From the NCBI RefSeq assembly GCF_029714285.1, contig NZ_CP121662.1, forward strand, positions 1,860,001 to 1,924,000: a stretch of DNA of 64,000 nucleotides, read 5' to 3'. Under the pieces are notes generated by a model. It searched no databases and had not been told where the DNA came from. It worked only from the letters and a program-made list of their open reading frames with translations. Shown here one piece after another: positions 1-8,556 of the stretch. Position 1 is the first letter of the stretch; each line of letters starts with the position of its first letter. Made by a program: the position numbers and the translations under genes. Source of the stretch: Rhizobium sp. CB3090 (GTDB lineage: Bacteria; Pseudomonadota; Alphaproteobacteria; Rhizobiales; Rhizobiaceae).

Positions 1-30
1 TTCGTCATCGATATTGCCTCGTTGGCGTAA
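1..30 (+). CDS. 3' end of an unidentified plus-strand gene (partial)
   Basis: The first ten codons in frame 1 read FVIDIASLA followed by TAA at 28-30, and a good plus-strand intrinsic terminator begins ten bases later. That arrangement is what the tail of a gene entering from the left would look like. Nine residues are too few to name a product, and the reading frame could be fortuitous. Confidence 0.35.
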   Translation, partial: FVIDIASLA

Positions 31-39
31 ACCCGCGAA

Positions 40-70
40 GGGCGGCGTCCTCCCGGATGCCGCCCTTTTT
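40..70 (+). terminator. Intrinsic terminator
   Basis: GGGCGGC (40-46) pairs with GCCGCCC (59-65) and is followed directly by TTTTT (66-70). It would end a transcript coming from the left edge. The T run touches the stop codon of the convergent NADH dehydrogenase gene. Confidence 0.75.
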
Positions 71-1347
71 CAGTCGTCGCGCATGGTTTCCCTCTGCGTG
101 ATCAGTCGTGCGCTATGCTGGCGGCTGAAATAGATCCATAGCCAGCTCCAAGCGACGGCAATACGCCAGCGCGTCCCGATCAGGAAGTAGATGTGGGCGA
201 GGCCCCAGACCCACCAGGCGATCCAGCCCCTGAGCTTGATCCAGCCGAAATCGATAATTGCTGCACTTTTGCCGATGGTGGCAAGACTTCCCTGGTGACG
301 ATAGCGAAACGGCCCCGGCGCCGGCTGGCCCGATAGCCTTGCCCGTATGACTTTGGCGACGTAAGCCCCCTGCTGCTTTGCAGCCGGCGCGATGCCCGGC
401 ACGGGGCTGCCATCGTCGCGCGCCACCGCCGCGGTGTCGCCGATAACGAAGATATCCGCCTCGCCGGGTGCTCTCAATTCCTTGTCGACCATGACGCGGC
501 CGGCGCGATCGGCCGGGACGCCGAGCCATTCAGCCGCGGGCGAAGCCTGCACGCCAGCGGCCCAGACGATCGTCCGGCTCGGCACGAAGGTCTCGCCGAT
601 CGTTACGCCCTCCGCTGTGCAGGATGTGACGGGTTTTCCAGTACGAACTTCGACGCCCAAGTTTTCCAGCGCCTTGTGGGCGTAGGAGGACAAGCCTTCG
701 TCAAAACTTGGGAGAACACGCGGCCCGGCTTCGACAAGAATGATCCTGGCCTTGGTCGTGTCTATGTTGCGGAACTCCTTCGGCAGCGTCGTTCTGGCCA
801 GCTCGGCGATAATGCCGGCAAGCTCGACGCCGGTCGGCCCGGCGCCGACGATGGTGAAAGTCAGCAGAGCATCACGGATGGCGGGATCGTTTTCCATTTC
901 GGCCCGTTCGAAGGCCAGCAGAACGCGGCGGCGGATCGTCGTCGCATCCTCCAGCGTCTTCAATCCTGGCGCCACCGGTTCCCATTCGTCATGTCCGAAA
1001 TAGGCATGCGTGGCGCCCGTTGCCAGCACGAGCGTGTCATATGCGATCGTAGCGCCGCCCTTCAGCGTCACCACATGCGCGTTACTGTCAACGCCGACGA
1101 CCTCCGCCAGCAGCGTCGTCACCTCCGGCCGATCGCGAAAAAGACTGCGGATCGGCCAGGCGATCTCGGCAGTGGAAAGCAAAGTGGTAGCGACTTGATA
1201 GAGCAGCGGCTGAAACAGGTGATGATTGCGCCGGTCGATCAGCGTGACGCGGACCGGAGTTCCCTTGAGATCGTTGACGAGCTGCAAGCCGCCAAACCCA
1301 CCCCCAACGACGACAACGTGATGATCCTGCACGACGACACCCCGCAT
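70..1347 (-). CDS. ndh: Type II NADH:quinone dehydrogenase
   Basis: A single-subunit, non-proton-pumping NADH dehydrogenase that passes electrons from NADH through FAD to the quinone pool at the inner membrane. Two Rossmann dinucleotide motifs are visible, VVVGGGFGGLQ at the N-terminus for FAD and FTIVGAGPTGVELAG in the middle for NADH. The motif VIGDTAA near the C-terminus contacts FAD. A Trp-rich stretch (WIAWWVWGLAHIYFLIG) near the end is the usual amphipathic membrane anchor. The frame is open to 1431, but the extra 28 residues lack family character, so the Met at 1347 is preferred, giving about 425 residues, the normal length. It stands alone. Confidence 0.92.
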   Translation of the reverse strand: MRGVVVQDHHVVVVGGGFGGLQLVNDLKGTPVRVTLIDRRNHHLFQPLLYQVATTLLSTAEIAWPIRSLFRDRPEVTTLLAEVVGVDSNAHVVTLKGGATIAYDTLVLATGATHAYFGHDEWEPVAPGLKTLEDATTIRRRVLLAFERAEMENDPAIRDALLTFTIVGAGPTGVELAGIIAELARTTLPKEFRNIDTTKARIILVEAGPRVLPSFDEGLSSYAHKALENLGVEVRTGKPVTSCTAEGVTIGETFVPSRTIVWAAGVQASPAAEWLGVPADRAGRVMVDKELRAPGEADIFVIGDTAAVARDDGSPVPGIAPAAKQQGAYVAKVIRARLSGQPAPGPFRYRHQGSLATIGKSAAIIDFGWIKLRGWIAWWVWGLAHIYFLIGTRWRIAVAWSWLWIYFSRQHSARLITQRETMRDD

Positions 1348-1512
1348 CTGTTTCTCTTCGCAAACGTAGGGTTGAGAACCATAGCCGGCAACCATCTTTT
1401 GTGCATGGCACCTGTGCGGGGGCGCAAGCAAATGACCGGAATTTGATGGCAGATGTTACCAGCGGCAGCTTTCGGTCCGAAGCGGACGCGAGAGATGCCG
1501 GGCGCTTATCGT

Positions 1513-2160
1513 TCAAGCCAGCCTGAGTGTGGCCATGTCGCCGCTGCTGAGTGCCGTTAGGTTTGCTTCGATTTTATCTATAGGCCAGTCCCACCAGGCA
1601 AGACGAAGAAGCTCGCTGATAACTTCGCTGGAATAGCGCATTCGGATGATAGATGCCGGATTTCCTCCGACAACTGCGTAGGGTGGTACGTCGCGAGCAA
1701 CGACCGAGGCGGCAGCGACAATTGCACCCGCACCTATGTGGACACCCGGCATAATTGCCGCGTTTTGGCCAATCCATACATCGTGGTCCACAATCGTGTC
1801 CTTCACGGGCAGGTCTTTGTAGCCAAAGGTCTCTGGTTTGAAGATGCGAAACGGATAGGTGGTGAAGCCAGTCATCGGATGGTTAGCCGAACTGGTAATG
1901 AAATAGCTTCCTCTGGCAATCTGGACAAACTTGCCGATCACCAGCCGTTCGCGAACGCTATGACCAAGATAAGGGGCCAGAATCCCGGCTGTGTCTTCGG
2001 GCCTTCCAGAATGTGTGTAATAGCTGAAATCGCCGATCTCCATGCGCGGATGGTCTATGACGTTCTTCAGATACACCGTGTCCCTATATACAGTCCCATC
2101 GGGCAGGGTAATTGGATTAACGGCATTTGCGTCGAGAAGCGCCATCGAGAACCTGTTCAA
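1513..2160 (-). CDS. CatB-like hexapeptide-repeat O-acetyltransferase
   Basis: A 215-residue left-handed beta-helix acetyltransferase of the CatB/Vat (xenobiotic acyltransferase) family, which moves acetyl from acetyl-CoA to a hydroxyl of a small molecule. Hexapeptide repeats are clear in VWIGQNAAIMPGVHIGAGAI and the following AAASVVARDVPPYAVVGGNP. The SANHPMTG segment carries the catalytic-type histidine, and the loop-rich middle is typical of trimeric Vat enzymes. Members include streptogramin and chloramphenicol acetyltransferases, but many rhizobial relatives act on unknown substrates, so resistance is not inferred. A second Met six residues in (2145) is an alternative start. The gene and its 260-base upstream gap are noticeably less GC-rich than their neighbours, which suggests acquisition. 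Confidence 0.85.
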   Translation of the reverse strand: MNRFSMALLDANAVNPITLPDGTVYRDTVYLKNVIDHPRMEIGDFSYYTHSGRPEDTAGILAPYLGHSVRERLVIGKFVQIARGSYFITSSANHPMTGFTTYPFRIFKPETFGYKDLPVKDTIVDHDVWIGQNAAIMPGVHIGAGAIVAAASVVARDVPPYAVVGGNPASIIRMRYSSEVISELLRLAWWDWPIDKIEANLTALSSGDMATLRLA

Positions 2161-2419
2161 ACATACTGACAGCCAGCCATGCCGAAGTGGCGTCCTGTTG
2201 AAATCTTGCGGCTGACTTTATTGCGATTAGGCTATTGCCTCTGAACCGTGAAATCCATCGTGGACCGTGTATCGCTCTAATGAATAATTTTGATACCGAA
2301 ATTCTTGATGCAGAGACATCCATCCGCCTACGATGTCCGCAAATGGCGCCAAGTTGCCGTCAATGATACTTCGCAAAACCTAGGGGCACTCGCTACATCG
2401 TTCCGCAAACGACATCGCT

Positions 2420-2884
2420 TCACTCGGCATAGCTGACCGGGATCGTCACGCCGCTTTTCAACACTTCCATCGAGATTGATGCCGAAACGTCGAAGAGTTC
2501 CACCCGGCGCACGATCTTCTTGTAGATGACATCGTAATGCTCGACACGCGGCAGCACGATTTTCAGGATGTAGTCGTGATTGCCGGTCAGCCGGTGCGCC
2601 TCGACGATCTCGGGAATATCGCTGATCGCCTTGCGAAAAGTTTCGATCCACTCGTCGGCATGATGCGCTGTCTTGATCAGCGCATAGAGCGTAGTCGGCA
2701 CACCCATCTTCTCGCGGTCGAGCACGACAATGCGTCTGGCGATATGGCCGCTTTCCTCCAGCCGCTGGATGCGCCGGGAACAGGCCGACACAGACAGCGC
2801 CACGCGGTCGGCAAGATCGGTCACCGAAATGCCGGCATCGGCCTGCAAAAGATCGAGAATCTTTCGGTCGCGTTCGTCAAGCAT
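2420..2884 (-). CDS. Lrp/AsnC-family transcriptional regulator
   Basis: About 154 residues with the family layout: an N-terminal helix-turn-helix (LDERDRKILDLLQADAGISV, then VALSVSACSRRIQRLEESG) and a C-terminal RAM/ACT-like ligand domain around HRLTGNHDYILKIV. Such proteins sense amino acids and act as octamers. The frame is open to 2941, but MLDERDRKIL is the classical Lrp start and gives the normal length. It is divergent from an Asp/Glu racemase gene at 3045, and the 160-base AT-rich gap between them, with runs of A and T, is the likely binding region. Control of the racemase by this regulator is inferred from that arrangement. Confidence 0.93.
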   Translation of the reverse strand: MLDERDRKILDLLQADAGISVTDLADRVALSVSACSRRIQRLEESGHIARRIVVLDREKMGVPTTLYALIKTAHHADEWIETFRKAISDIPEIVEAHRLTGNHDYILKIVLPRVEHYDVIYKKIVRRVELFDVSASISMEVLKSGVTIPVSYAE

Positions 2885-3044
2885 GTGCAGCCATCTCCGC
2901 AATGACGCTGTGTTTTTGTGCATAATACGGTATCGACGCAAAATTTTTCGTAAAAAACCGCAGATACGACAAAAATTGCAAACACGAGGCGCGTAAAATG
3001 CCTCAATATTCTGCTATTCATAATCGAGAACGGAGAGCAGCAGT

Positions 3045-3764
3045 ATGCGCACAATCGGCCTGATCGGCGGCATGAGTTTCGAGAGTTCCGCGGTTTATTA
3101 TCGTCTTATCAATGAGATGGTGCGCGACAGACGGGGCGGCCTCGCCTCGGCTGAGGTGCTGATGTACTCTGTCAATTTCGAAGACATCGTCGCCTTGCAG
3201 AAGGCCGGACGTTGGGAGGATGCCGCTGCCCGTCTTGGTGATGCCGCGCAGCGTCTGCAGACCGCCGGCGCCGAATGCGTGTTGATCTGCACCAACACCA
3301 TGCACCTGATCGCACCGGAAGTTGCCGCGCGCGTCTCCATTCCGCTGATCCACATCATCGACGAAACGGCGGCTGCGTTGAAGGATGCCGGTCGCGTCAA
3401 GCCGCTGCTGCTGGCCACCCGCTACACGATGGAGCATGGCTTCTACACCGATCGCATGGCCCGCAACGGTGTCTCCGTCATGGTACCGGACGCTGAAGAC
3501 CGTACGATTACCCACGACATCATCTTCAACGAACTCTGCGCCGGCATCGTCAAGGACGAGTCGCGCCGGAAGCTGATGGCAATCATCGAACGCGCCAAGG
3601 CCAAGGGCGCCGACAGCGTCATCCTCGGCTGCACCGAGATCTGCCTGATCCTTGATCCGAATGCACTTGTTTTGCCGGGCTTCGACACCACGACGATCCA
3701 CGCGGAGAAGGCTGTCGATTTCGCTCTCGAAGGTGAAAAGGCAGGCGCTAGCAAGGCCGCATAA
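3045..3764 (+). CDS. Aspartate/glutamate racemase family protein
   Basis: A 239-residue cofactor-independent amino-acid racemase of the Asp/Glu/hydantoin racemase superfamily. The two catalytic cysteines sit in the expected motifs, ICTNTMH (Cys82) and ILGCTEIC (Cys196). The N-terminus MRTIGLIGGMSFESS is typical of the YgeA/RacX aspartate-racemase branch rather than cell-wall MurI. The true substrate (Asp, Glu or a broad-range D-amino acid) cannot be told from sequence. A good GAGAGCAGCAGT leader precedes the ATG. The divergent Lrp-type gene suggests amino-acid-responsive control. Confidence 0.9.
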   Translation: MRTIGLIGGMSFESSAVYYRLINEMVRDRRGGLASAEVLMYSVNFEDIVALQKAGRWEDAAARLGDAAQRLQTAGAECVLICTNTMHLIAPEVAARVSIPLIHIIDETAAALKDAGRVKPLLLATRYTMEHGFYTDRMARNGVSVMVPDAEDRTITHDIIFNELCAGIVKDESRRKLMAIIERAKAKGADSVILGCTEICLILDPNALVLPGFDTTTIHAEKAVDFALEGEKAGASKAA

Positions 3765-3807
3765 TCAAGTCGAATTTACTTGACTGAGTCCAATAAATGA
3801 TGGACAT

Positions 3808-3837
3808 CGTCTCCTATATTGTGAGGAGACGATCTCC
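3808..3837 (+). promoter_or_regulatory. Nested inverted repeats over -10-like box and Shine-Dalgarno of the MarR-GNAT gene
   Basis: CGTCTCC (3808-3814) is the exact reverse complement of GGAGACG (3825-3831), enclosing TATATT, which could be a -10 box. The right arm also forms a second, shorter hairpin, GGAGA-CGA-TCTCC (3825-3837), ending at the base before the start ATG and containing the GAGGAG ribosome-binding site. It could be a self-operator, a site that hides the SD, or both. Confidence 0.5.
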
Positions 3838-4767
3838 ATGCTTGTTACGACGGAACTTGCGACCATCGATGCAGTCCGCGACTTCAATCGCTTCTATACC
3901 AATTTCCTCGGCGTTCTGAATAAAGCCTATCTCGACAGCCCATACGCTTTGACCGATGTCCGTGTGCTGTTCGAAATCGGCTCGCGCGGCGGCGTCGCCG
4001 CTTCGACATTGACGCGTGACCTGCATCTCGATCCCGCCTATCTCAGCCGCATTCTGAAGCGCTTTCGCGAAGACGGATTGATCGAAACCAAGCCCGATCC
4101 GGATGATCTACGCAGCCAGATTATCACGGTCACCGATAAGGGACAGCAGCAATTCCATGAATTCGTGCGCCGCTCGCGCGCCGAAATCGCCGGGCATTTC
4201 GACGCGCTAGCGATCGGTGAGCCCGAACGCGTCGTCGATGCGATGCGAACGATCCAGAACGTCCTCAACCCCAGCGCCAATGCCATGCCGCCCGCCATCA
4301 TCCGCGCTCATCGCCCCGGCGATATCGGTTGGATCGTCCAGAGCCAGGCGCGCTTCTATTGCGAGGAATTCGGTTGGGATCTGCGTTTCGAAGGCTTGGT
4401 CGCCGAGGTAGCAGGGAAATTCCTCTCCAACTTCAATCCGCAGAAGGACCGATGCTGGATTGTCGAGCGGGGCGGACTGAATGTAGGTTCCGTCATGGTC
4501 GCCGATAGCGACGACGGCATCGCAAAGCTCCGGCTGCTTTATGTCGACAAAACAGCGAGAGGCCTCGGCCTCGGCAAACTGCTGGTCGGCGAATGCATCC
4601 GTTTTGCCCGCAGCGCCGGCTACCGTCAGCTTTCTCTCTGGACCAACGATATCCTCGATGCCGCACGCGGCATCTATATCCAATCTGGATTCCGGCTCGT
4701 CTCGGAAGAAAAACACCGCATGTTCGGTCCGGAATTGAACGGCCAGACGTGGGTGCTGGATCTCTAA
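3838..4767 (+). CDS. MarR-type DNA-binding domain fused to a GNAT acetyltransferase
   Basis: A 309-residue two-domain protein. Residues 1-145 or so form a MarR winged helix-turn-helix (AASTLTRDLHLDPAYLSRILKRF, then a wing around KPDPDDLRSQIITVTDKG). Residues from about 155 to the end form a GNAT acetyltransferase with a visible acetyl-CoA loop at TARGLGLGKLLVGECIRFAR and the late strand RLVSEEKHRMFG. This architecture is a known MarR/GNAT fusion class; its acetylation substrate is generally unknown. It likely binds its own promoter, where an inverted repeat covers the -10-like region. It is followed by a TetR gene with its own promoter. Confidence 0.9.
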   Translation: MLVTTELATIDAVRDFNRFYTNFLGVLNKAYLDSPYALTDVRVLFEIGSRGGVAASTLTRDLHLDPAYLSRILKRFREDGLIETKPDPDDLRSQIITVTDKGQQQFHEFVRRSRAEIAGHFDALAIGEPERVVDAMRTIQNVLNPSANAMPPAIIRAHRPGDIGWIVQSQARFYCEEFGWDLRFEGLVAEVAGKFLSNFNPQKDRCWIVERGGLNVGSVMVADSDDGIAKLRLLYVDKTARGLGLGKLLVGECIRFARSAGYRQLSLWTNDILDAARGIYIQSGFRLVSEEKHRMFGPELNGQTWVLDL

Positions 4768-4813
4768 AGCAGATAATCCCGCATCACAATTATGTTGCGC
4801 CGCAAAATTTCGC

Positions 4814-4842
4814 TTGATTTGGAAACGACCATTTCCTAAATA
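4814..4842 (+). promoter_or_regulatory. Promoter with TetR operator in the spacer; probably leaderless
   Basis: TTGATT (4814-4819) and TAAATA (4837-4842) are -35 and -10 elements with exactly 17 bases between them. The spacer TGGAAACGACCATTTCC is an imperfect palindrome (GGAAA/TTTCC), a typical TetR-family autorepression site. The ATG of the TetR gene lies 7 bases beyond the -10 box, at the expected transcription start, so the mRNA may be leaderless. Confidence 0.65.
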
Positions 4843-4848
4843 GTCTGC

Positions 4849-5466
4849 ATGACGACAGACGCACTGGATATTTCCCCGAAACTTCGGGGCCGCCCGCGGG
4901 AATTCGATATGGATGCAGCGCTCGATCAGGCGCTGCGGGTCTTTTCCGAGCGCGGCTATTACGCCGCTTCGATCAGCGAACTCACCGAGGCCATGGGGCT
5001 GACCGCGGGCAGTGTCTACAAGGCGTTCAAGGATAAGCGCGGCATCTTCCTTGCCGCCTTCGATCGCTACCGGAATGTGCGCTGCAGGCTCAGGGACGAG
5101 CGCCTCGCTGCTGCACCCAACGCCTACGAAAAGCTGCGCACATTCCTGATCATCTTTGCGGAATCGTCCAGCGGAGCGGTTGGCCGCCAGGGTTGCCTTG
5201 TTGTCGGCAGCGCCACCGAGCTCGCTTTGTTTGACGCAGAAGTCGCCAACCGCGTAGCCTTCGCCTTCGATGTCGACGAGCAGTTGCTCGTCGATCTGAT
5301 CCGCCTCGGACAGAAGGACGGCTCGGTATCGGACCGGCTCGATGTGGAAGACACGGCTCGCATGCTGCTCAGCCTGACGAAAGGCATGCGCGTGATCGGC
5401 AAAACCGGCCGCACCCGAGAACAGATGATCGCCGTCGCCGAAACTGCCCTGACACTACTGAACTGA
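4849..5466 (+). CDS. TetR/AcrR-family transcriptional repressor
   Basis: A 205-residue TetR-type repressor. The N-terminal helix-turn-helix reads ALRVFSERGYYAASISELTEAMGLTAGSVYKAFKDK, the family signature; the rest is the helical ligand-binding and dimer domain. It is followed after 57 bases by an MFS transporter on the same strand, the standard regulator-efflux arrangement, so the transporter is the probable target. The start codon sits too close to the -10 box for a ribosome-binding site, and none is seen. Confidence 0.93.
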   Translation: MTTDALDISPKLRGRPREFDMDAALDQALRVFSERGYYAASISELTEAMGLTAGSVYKAFKDKRGIFLAAFDRYRNVRCRLRDERLAAAPNAYEKLRTFLIIFAESSSGAVGRQGCLVVGSATELALFDAEVANRVAFAFDVDEQLLVDLIRLGQKDGSVSDRLDVEDTARMLLSLTKGMRVIGKTGRTREQMIAVAETALTLLN

Positions 5467-5523
5467 CTTTTTCACACGAATTTTCGGGGGACACGTTCCC
5501 CTGCCCGCATCAAGGATCAAGAT

Positions 5524-6738
5524 ATGTCTGCAACCGCCGCAGCGAGACGCGAGAGCGCTCCGCTTCCCGAAAAGACCATTTCACCCCTGCTGACATTCAT
5601 GTTTGCCGCCGCCTGCGGGCTGGTGGCCGCCAATCTCTATTACGGCCAGCCGCTGGCCGGCCCGATCAGCCAGGCGCTCGGCTTCACGCCGGCAGCGACC
5701 GGTCTGATCGTGACGCTGACGCAGATCGGTTATGGTCTCGGCCTGCTGCTGATCGTGCCGCTCGGTGACCTCCTGGAAAACCGCAGACTGGTGCTGACGC
5801 TGATCGGCCTTTCGGCCGTGGCGCTCGTCGGCGCCGCATTCGCCTGGTCACCGTCGCTCTTCCTGCTTGCGTCGCTTTGCATCGGCCTCGCCTCAGTCGC
5901 GGTACAGGTGCTGGTGCCTTTCGCCGCCCACATGGCGCCGGATGCCAGCCGCGGCGCGGTTGTCGGCAATGTCATGAGCGGCCTGCTTTGCGGCATCATG
6001 CTGGCCCGGCCAGCGGCGAGCTTCCTATCGGAACTCTCCTCCTGGCACGCAGTCTATATCCTCTCAGCCTGTGTCATGATCGCGCTTGCCATCATCCTTC
6101 GCATCGCTCTGCCGACCCGCGTTCCACACACCAGGCTGCACTATGGCCAACTGCTCTCTTCAATGGGCCATCTCGCGCTGCATACGCCGGTGCTGCAGCG
6201 CCGAGCGCTCTATCAGGCCTGCATGTTCGGTGCCTTCAGCCTGTTTTGGACAACGACGCCGCTGCTGCTGGCAAGTCCTGCCTTCGGCCTCACGCAGAAC
6301 GGCATTGCCCTCTTCGCGCTGGCTGGTGCTGCGGGCGCGGTCGCTTCGCCGATTGCCGGTCGTGTCGCCGATCGCGGCTGGACGAAGCTTGCCACGACCT
6401 TCGCCCTCGTGCTCGCCATCGTCGCCTTCCTCATCGGTCACGCTTCCGGCAGCGGTTCGCTGCTGGCGCTCGTAACGTTGACGCTCTCCGGCATTCTGCT
6501 CGATTTCGGCGTGCAGACCAATCTCGTGCTCGGCCAGCGCGCCATCTTTGCGCTGAGCGCCGAACATCGCAGCCGCCTGAACGGTCTCTACATGGCGACA
6601 TTCTTTGCGGGCGGCGCGTTCGGCTCTGCGATCGGCGGCTGGGCCTATGCCACCGGCGGCTGGAATCTCGCCTCGTGGATCGGCGTCTGCTTCCCGGTGG
6701 TGGCGCTGCTCATCTTCCTGACCGAACGACAGAAATGA
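5524..6738 (+). CDS. MFS transporter, drug/sugar efflux type
   Basis: A 404-residue major facilitator with about 12 hydrophobic segments. The loop after helix 2 (QIGYGLGLLLIVPLGDLLENRRLV) matches the MFS motif GxLaDrxGrr in relaxed form, and AGRVADRG repeats it in the second half. The N-terminus ANLYYGQPLAGPIS is characteristic of YnfM/arabinose-efflux-permease-like proteins. Substrate is unknown. It is downstream of and probably repressed by the TetR protein. Its stop codon abuts the stop of the convergent monooxygenase with no spare base. Confidence 0.9.
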   Translation: MSATAAARRESAPLPEKTISPLLTFMFAAACGLVAANLYYGQPLAGPISQALGFTPAATGLIVTLTQIGYGLGLLLIVPLGDLLENRRLVLTLIGLSAVALVGAAFAWSPSLFLLASLCIGLASVAVQVLVPFAAHMAPDASRGAVVGNVMSGLLCGIMLARPAASFLSELSSWHAVYILSACVMIALAIILRIALPTRVPHTRLHYGQLLSSMGHLALHTPVLQRRALYQACMFGAFSLFWTTTPLLLASPAFGLTQNGIALFALAGAAGAVASPIAGRVADRGWTKLATTFALVLAIVAFLIGHASGSGSLLALVTLTLSGILLDFGVQTNLVLGQRAIFALSAEHRSRLNGLYMATFFAGGAFGSAIGGWAYATGGWNLASWIGVCFPVVALLIFLTERQK

Positions 6739-7989
6739 TCAGGACGGCTGCGGAACGACGACACTCTGCAGCCAGTCGCATTCGCTGAGGCCGGCCGAGG
6801 CAAAGGGATCGATCAAGGTGCCGGAGACAATCGACGCCAAGATCTGCGGCCCCGGCGGCACCTTGGCAATGGTGGCAACCAGTCGATCCCGGATCCATGC
6901 CAGTGCTACCGAATCCGACTGGTAGAAGGGCGTAAACGCCAGCGACAGCAACTGAAACAGCCGCACATGCATCCGCCGCGCTTTTGCATAGGCGGCAAGC
7001 GCAGCGCCAATATCCTCGCTGCCCGCCAGCGCATGTGCAAGGGCCGCCACATCCAGCAGCGCCATATTGGCGCCCTGCCCGAGTTGCGGGCTGGTCGAAT
7101 GTGCGGAGTCGCCGACGAAGACTGTGCGGCCGCTATAGGGCATGGCCGCGGTTCGATGAGCATAGCGTGCCAGCGTCAATTGCTCCCAATCAACAATCTG
7201 ATCGAGCAGTGGCTGGCATTCCGGCCAATAGCCGCGAACCGCCGACTTCCAGCGATCGAGCCCCAGCCTTCGCACCTCATCGGCATGTGCTATTTTCAAG
7301 CTCCAGAAAAATGCCGCCTGCTTCGGCAGCTCCGGCTTCCGCCGTCCGATCGGCAACACGCCGATCATCACTTTCGCCCGGTCGTAGCGTTGCGTCAGCG
7401 CCCTCTCGTCCACCAGTCCATCGGGACAATCCAGCGTCGCCCAGAAAGCGCCATAGGCGAGATTACGCGTCCGTGGTGCGACCGGCAAAGCAGCGATCAA
7501 TTCAGATCGCGCGCCGCTCGCGTCGATGACAAGATCATACGGCCCCAGCCGCTCGCCGCCCTCAATTATAAGATAGGTGTGACCGCCCTCTTCCAGGGTC
7601 CCGGTCACTCGCCGTCCGGTGAAGACAAGGTGTCTCCGTGCGGAGACCTCATCGTAAAGCGTATCGAACAGCGCGGCGCGATGAACCGCCAGCCCATAGC
7701 GCCCGCCCGCCAGAGTATCATAGCGCACGTCAAGAACCATGCGGCCACGCTTCGTCTCGGTGCCGAACAGCCGGTCGATGCGATTGCCGGCAGCGTGGAT
7801 GGCAGGACCGAGGCCGAGCGATTCCAGCACCGTCAGGCCGGTGGGCTGCAGCATCAGCGCGGATCCGACTGGCGCCGGATTATCGAACCGCTCGATAATC
7901 TCCGTCGTATGGCCAGCGCGCGAGAGAAACAAAGCAGCAGCAAGGCCCGCAGGTCCCGCGCCAATGATCGCAATTTTCAGGGATTTCAC
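6739..7989 (-). CDS. FAD-dependent aromatic-ring-type monooxygenase
   Basis: A 416-residue class A flavoprotein hydroxylase. The N-terminal FAD fold (IAIIGAGPAGLAAALFLSRAG) starts the protein, DLVIDASGARS is the mid-protein dinucleotide motif, and VFVGDSAHSTSPQLGQGANMAL is the C-terminal FAD/ribityl motif (GD-box). The family hydroxylates phenols or heterocycles using NAD(P)H and O2. It lies 9 bases behind an HxlR-type regulator and probably shares its transcript. Together with the divergent quinone-reductase-like gene this suggests a response to aromatic or quinone compounds (inference). Confidence 0.88.
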   Translation of the reverse strand: MKSLKIAIIGAGPAGLAAALFLSRAGHTTEIIERFDNPAPVGSALMLQPTGLTVLESLGLGPAIHAAGNRIDRLFGTETKRGRMVLDVRYDTLAGGRYGLAVHRAALFDTLYDEVSARRHLVFTGRRVTGTLEEGGHTYLIIEGGERLGPYDLVIDASGARSELIAALPVAPRTRNLAYGAFWATLDCPDGLVDERALTQRYDRAKVMIGVLPIGRRKPELPKQAAFFWSLKIAHADEVRRLGLDRWKSAVRGYWPECQPLLDQIVDWEQLTLARYAHRTAAMPYSGRTVFVGDSAHSTSPQLGQGANMALLDVAALAHALAGSEDIGAALAAYAKARRMHVRLFQLLSLAFTPFYQSDSVALAWIRDRLVATIAKVPPGPQILASIVSGTLIDPFASAGLSECDWLQSVVVPQPS

Positions 7990-7998
7990 CGGCCGCGC

Positions 7999-8415
7999 TC
8001 AGTCCTGCGGTTGATCGAAACGGACGCGTGCAGCGCGTACGGCATCATGATTGGCCTCGGCCCAATTCAAGAGCTGCGCCAAAGGCACATAGAGCGAGCG
8101 GCCGAGATCGGTCATGCGGTATTCGACGCTCGGCGGCTTGGTCGGAAACACCTCGCGGTCGACATAGCCGTCGCGCTGGAGGTCCCGCAGCGTCTGGGTC
8201 AACATGCGCTGGGAAATGTCGGGCACTATACGCCGCAACTCGCCAAAACGATATGGCCGCTGTGCCAGGGCTTCCAGCAGCAACACCGACCACTTGCCGC
8301 CGATCTGCGAGATCAGATCCCGCACCGGGCAATTGGTGGCATCGAATTTGCTAAGATCAAAGACGCGCAACGGAGCCTCCGTGCTGCGCAGATTAACGAC
8401 GGTGTTGGCGCCCAT
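7999..8415 (-). CDS. HxlR-family transcriptional regulator
   Basis: A 138-residue winged-helix protein. The HxlR signature is clear: [22 protein letters not shown], then [53 protein letters not shown] reading through the recognition helix and wing. The cysteine at the head of the signature is the residue used as a thiol/quinone/aldehyde sensor in relatives such as HypR, QorR and YodB. It is divergent from a QorB-like reductase and co-directional with a monooxygenase, the usual setting for electrophile-responsive HxlR proteins. Confidence 0.93.
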   Translation of the reverse strand: MGANTVVNLRSTEAPLRVFDLSKFDATNCPVRDLISQIGGKWSVLLLEALAQRPYRFGELRRIVPDISQRMLTQTLRDLQRDGYVDREVFPTKPPSVEYRMTDLGRSLYVPLAQLLNWAEANHDAVRAARVRFDQPQD

Positions 8416-8490
8416 GTGGGTCGGTTCCCTTTTGGTAACGTAGAGCGGAAAAACTGCCTTCTTTACAGACCGAAGTCAATTCCTATTCTA

Positions 8491-8518
8491 GCGCTAGTCT
8501 CTTTTTGAGAGCGCTAAA
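8491..8518. promoter_or_regulatory. Inverted repeat in the HxlR/QorB intergenic region (putative operator)
   Basis: TAGCGCT (8491-8497) and AGCGCTA (8512-8518) are perfect inverted arms with a 14-base spacer, in the gap between divergent starts at 8415 and 8557. Position and symmetry suit a dimeric HxlR repressor site controlling both directions. Confidence 0.5.
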
Positions 8519-8556
8519 ACCGCCGCAAATCCGCAGCGGTAGAACAAGGGAAAAAC

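Noticed and set aside
6967-8508. 513-residue open frame on the plus strand
   Set aside because: It runs antisense across the monooxygenase and HxlR genes, both of which have clear family motifs.
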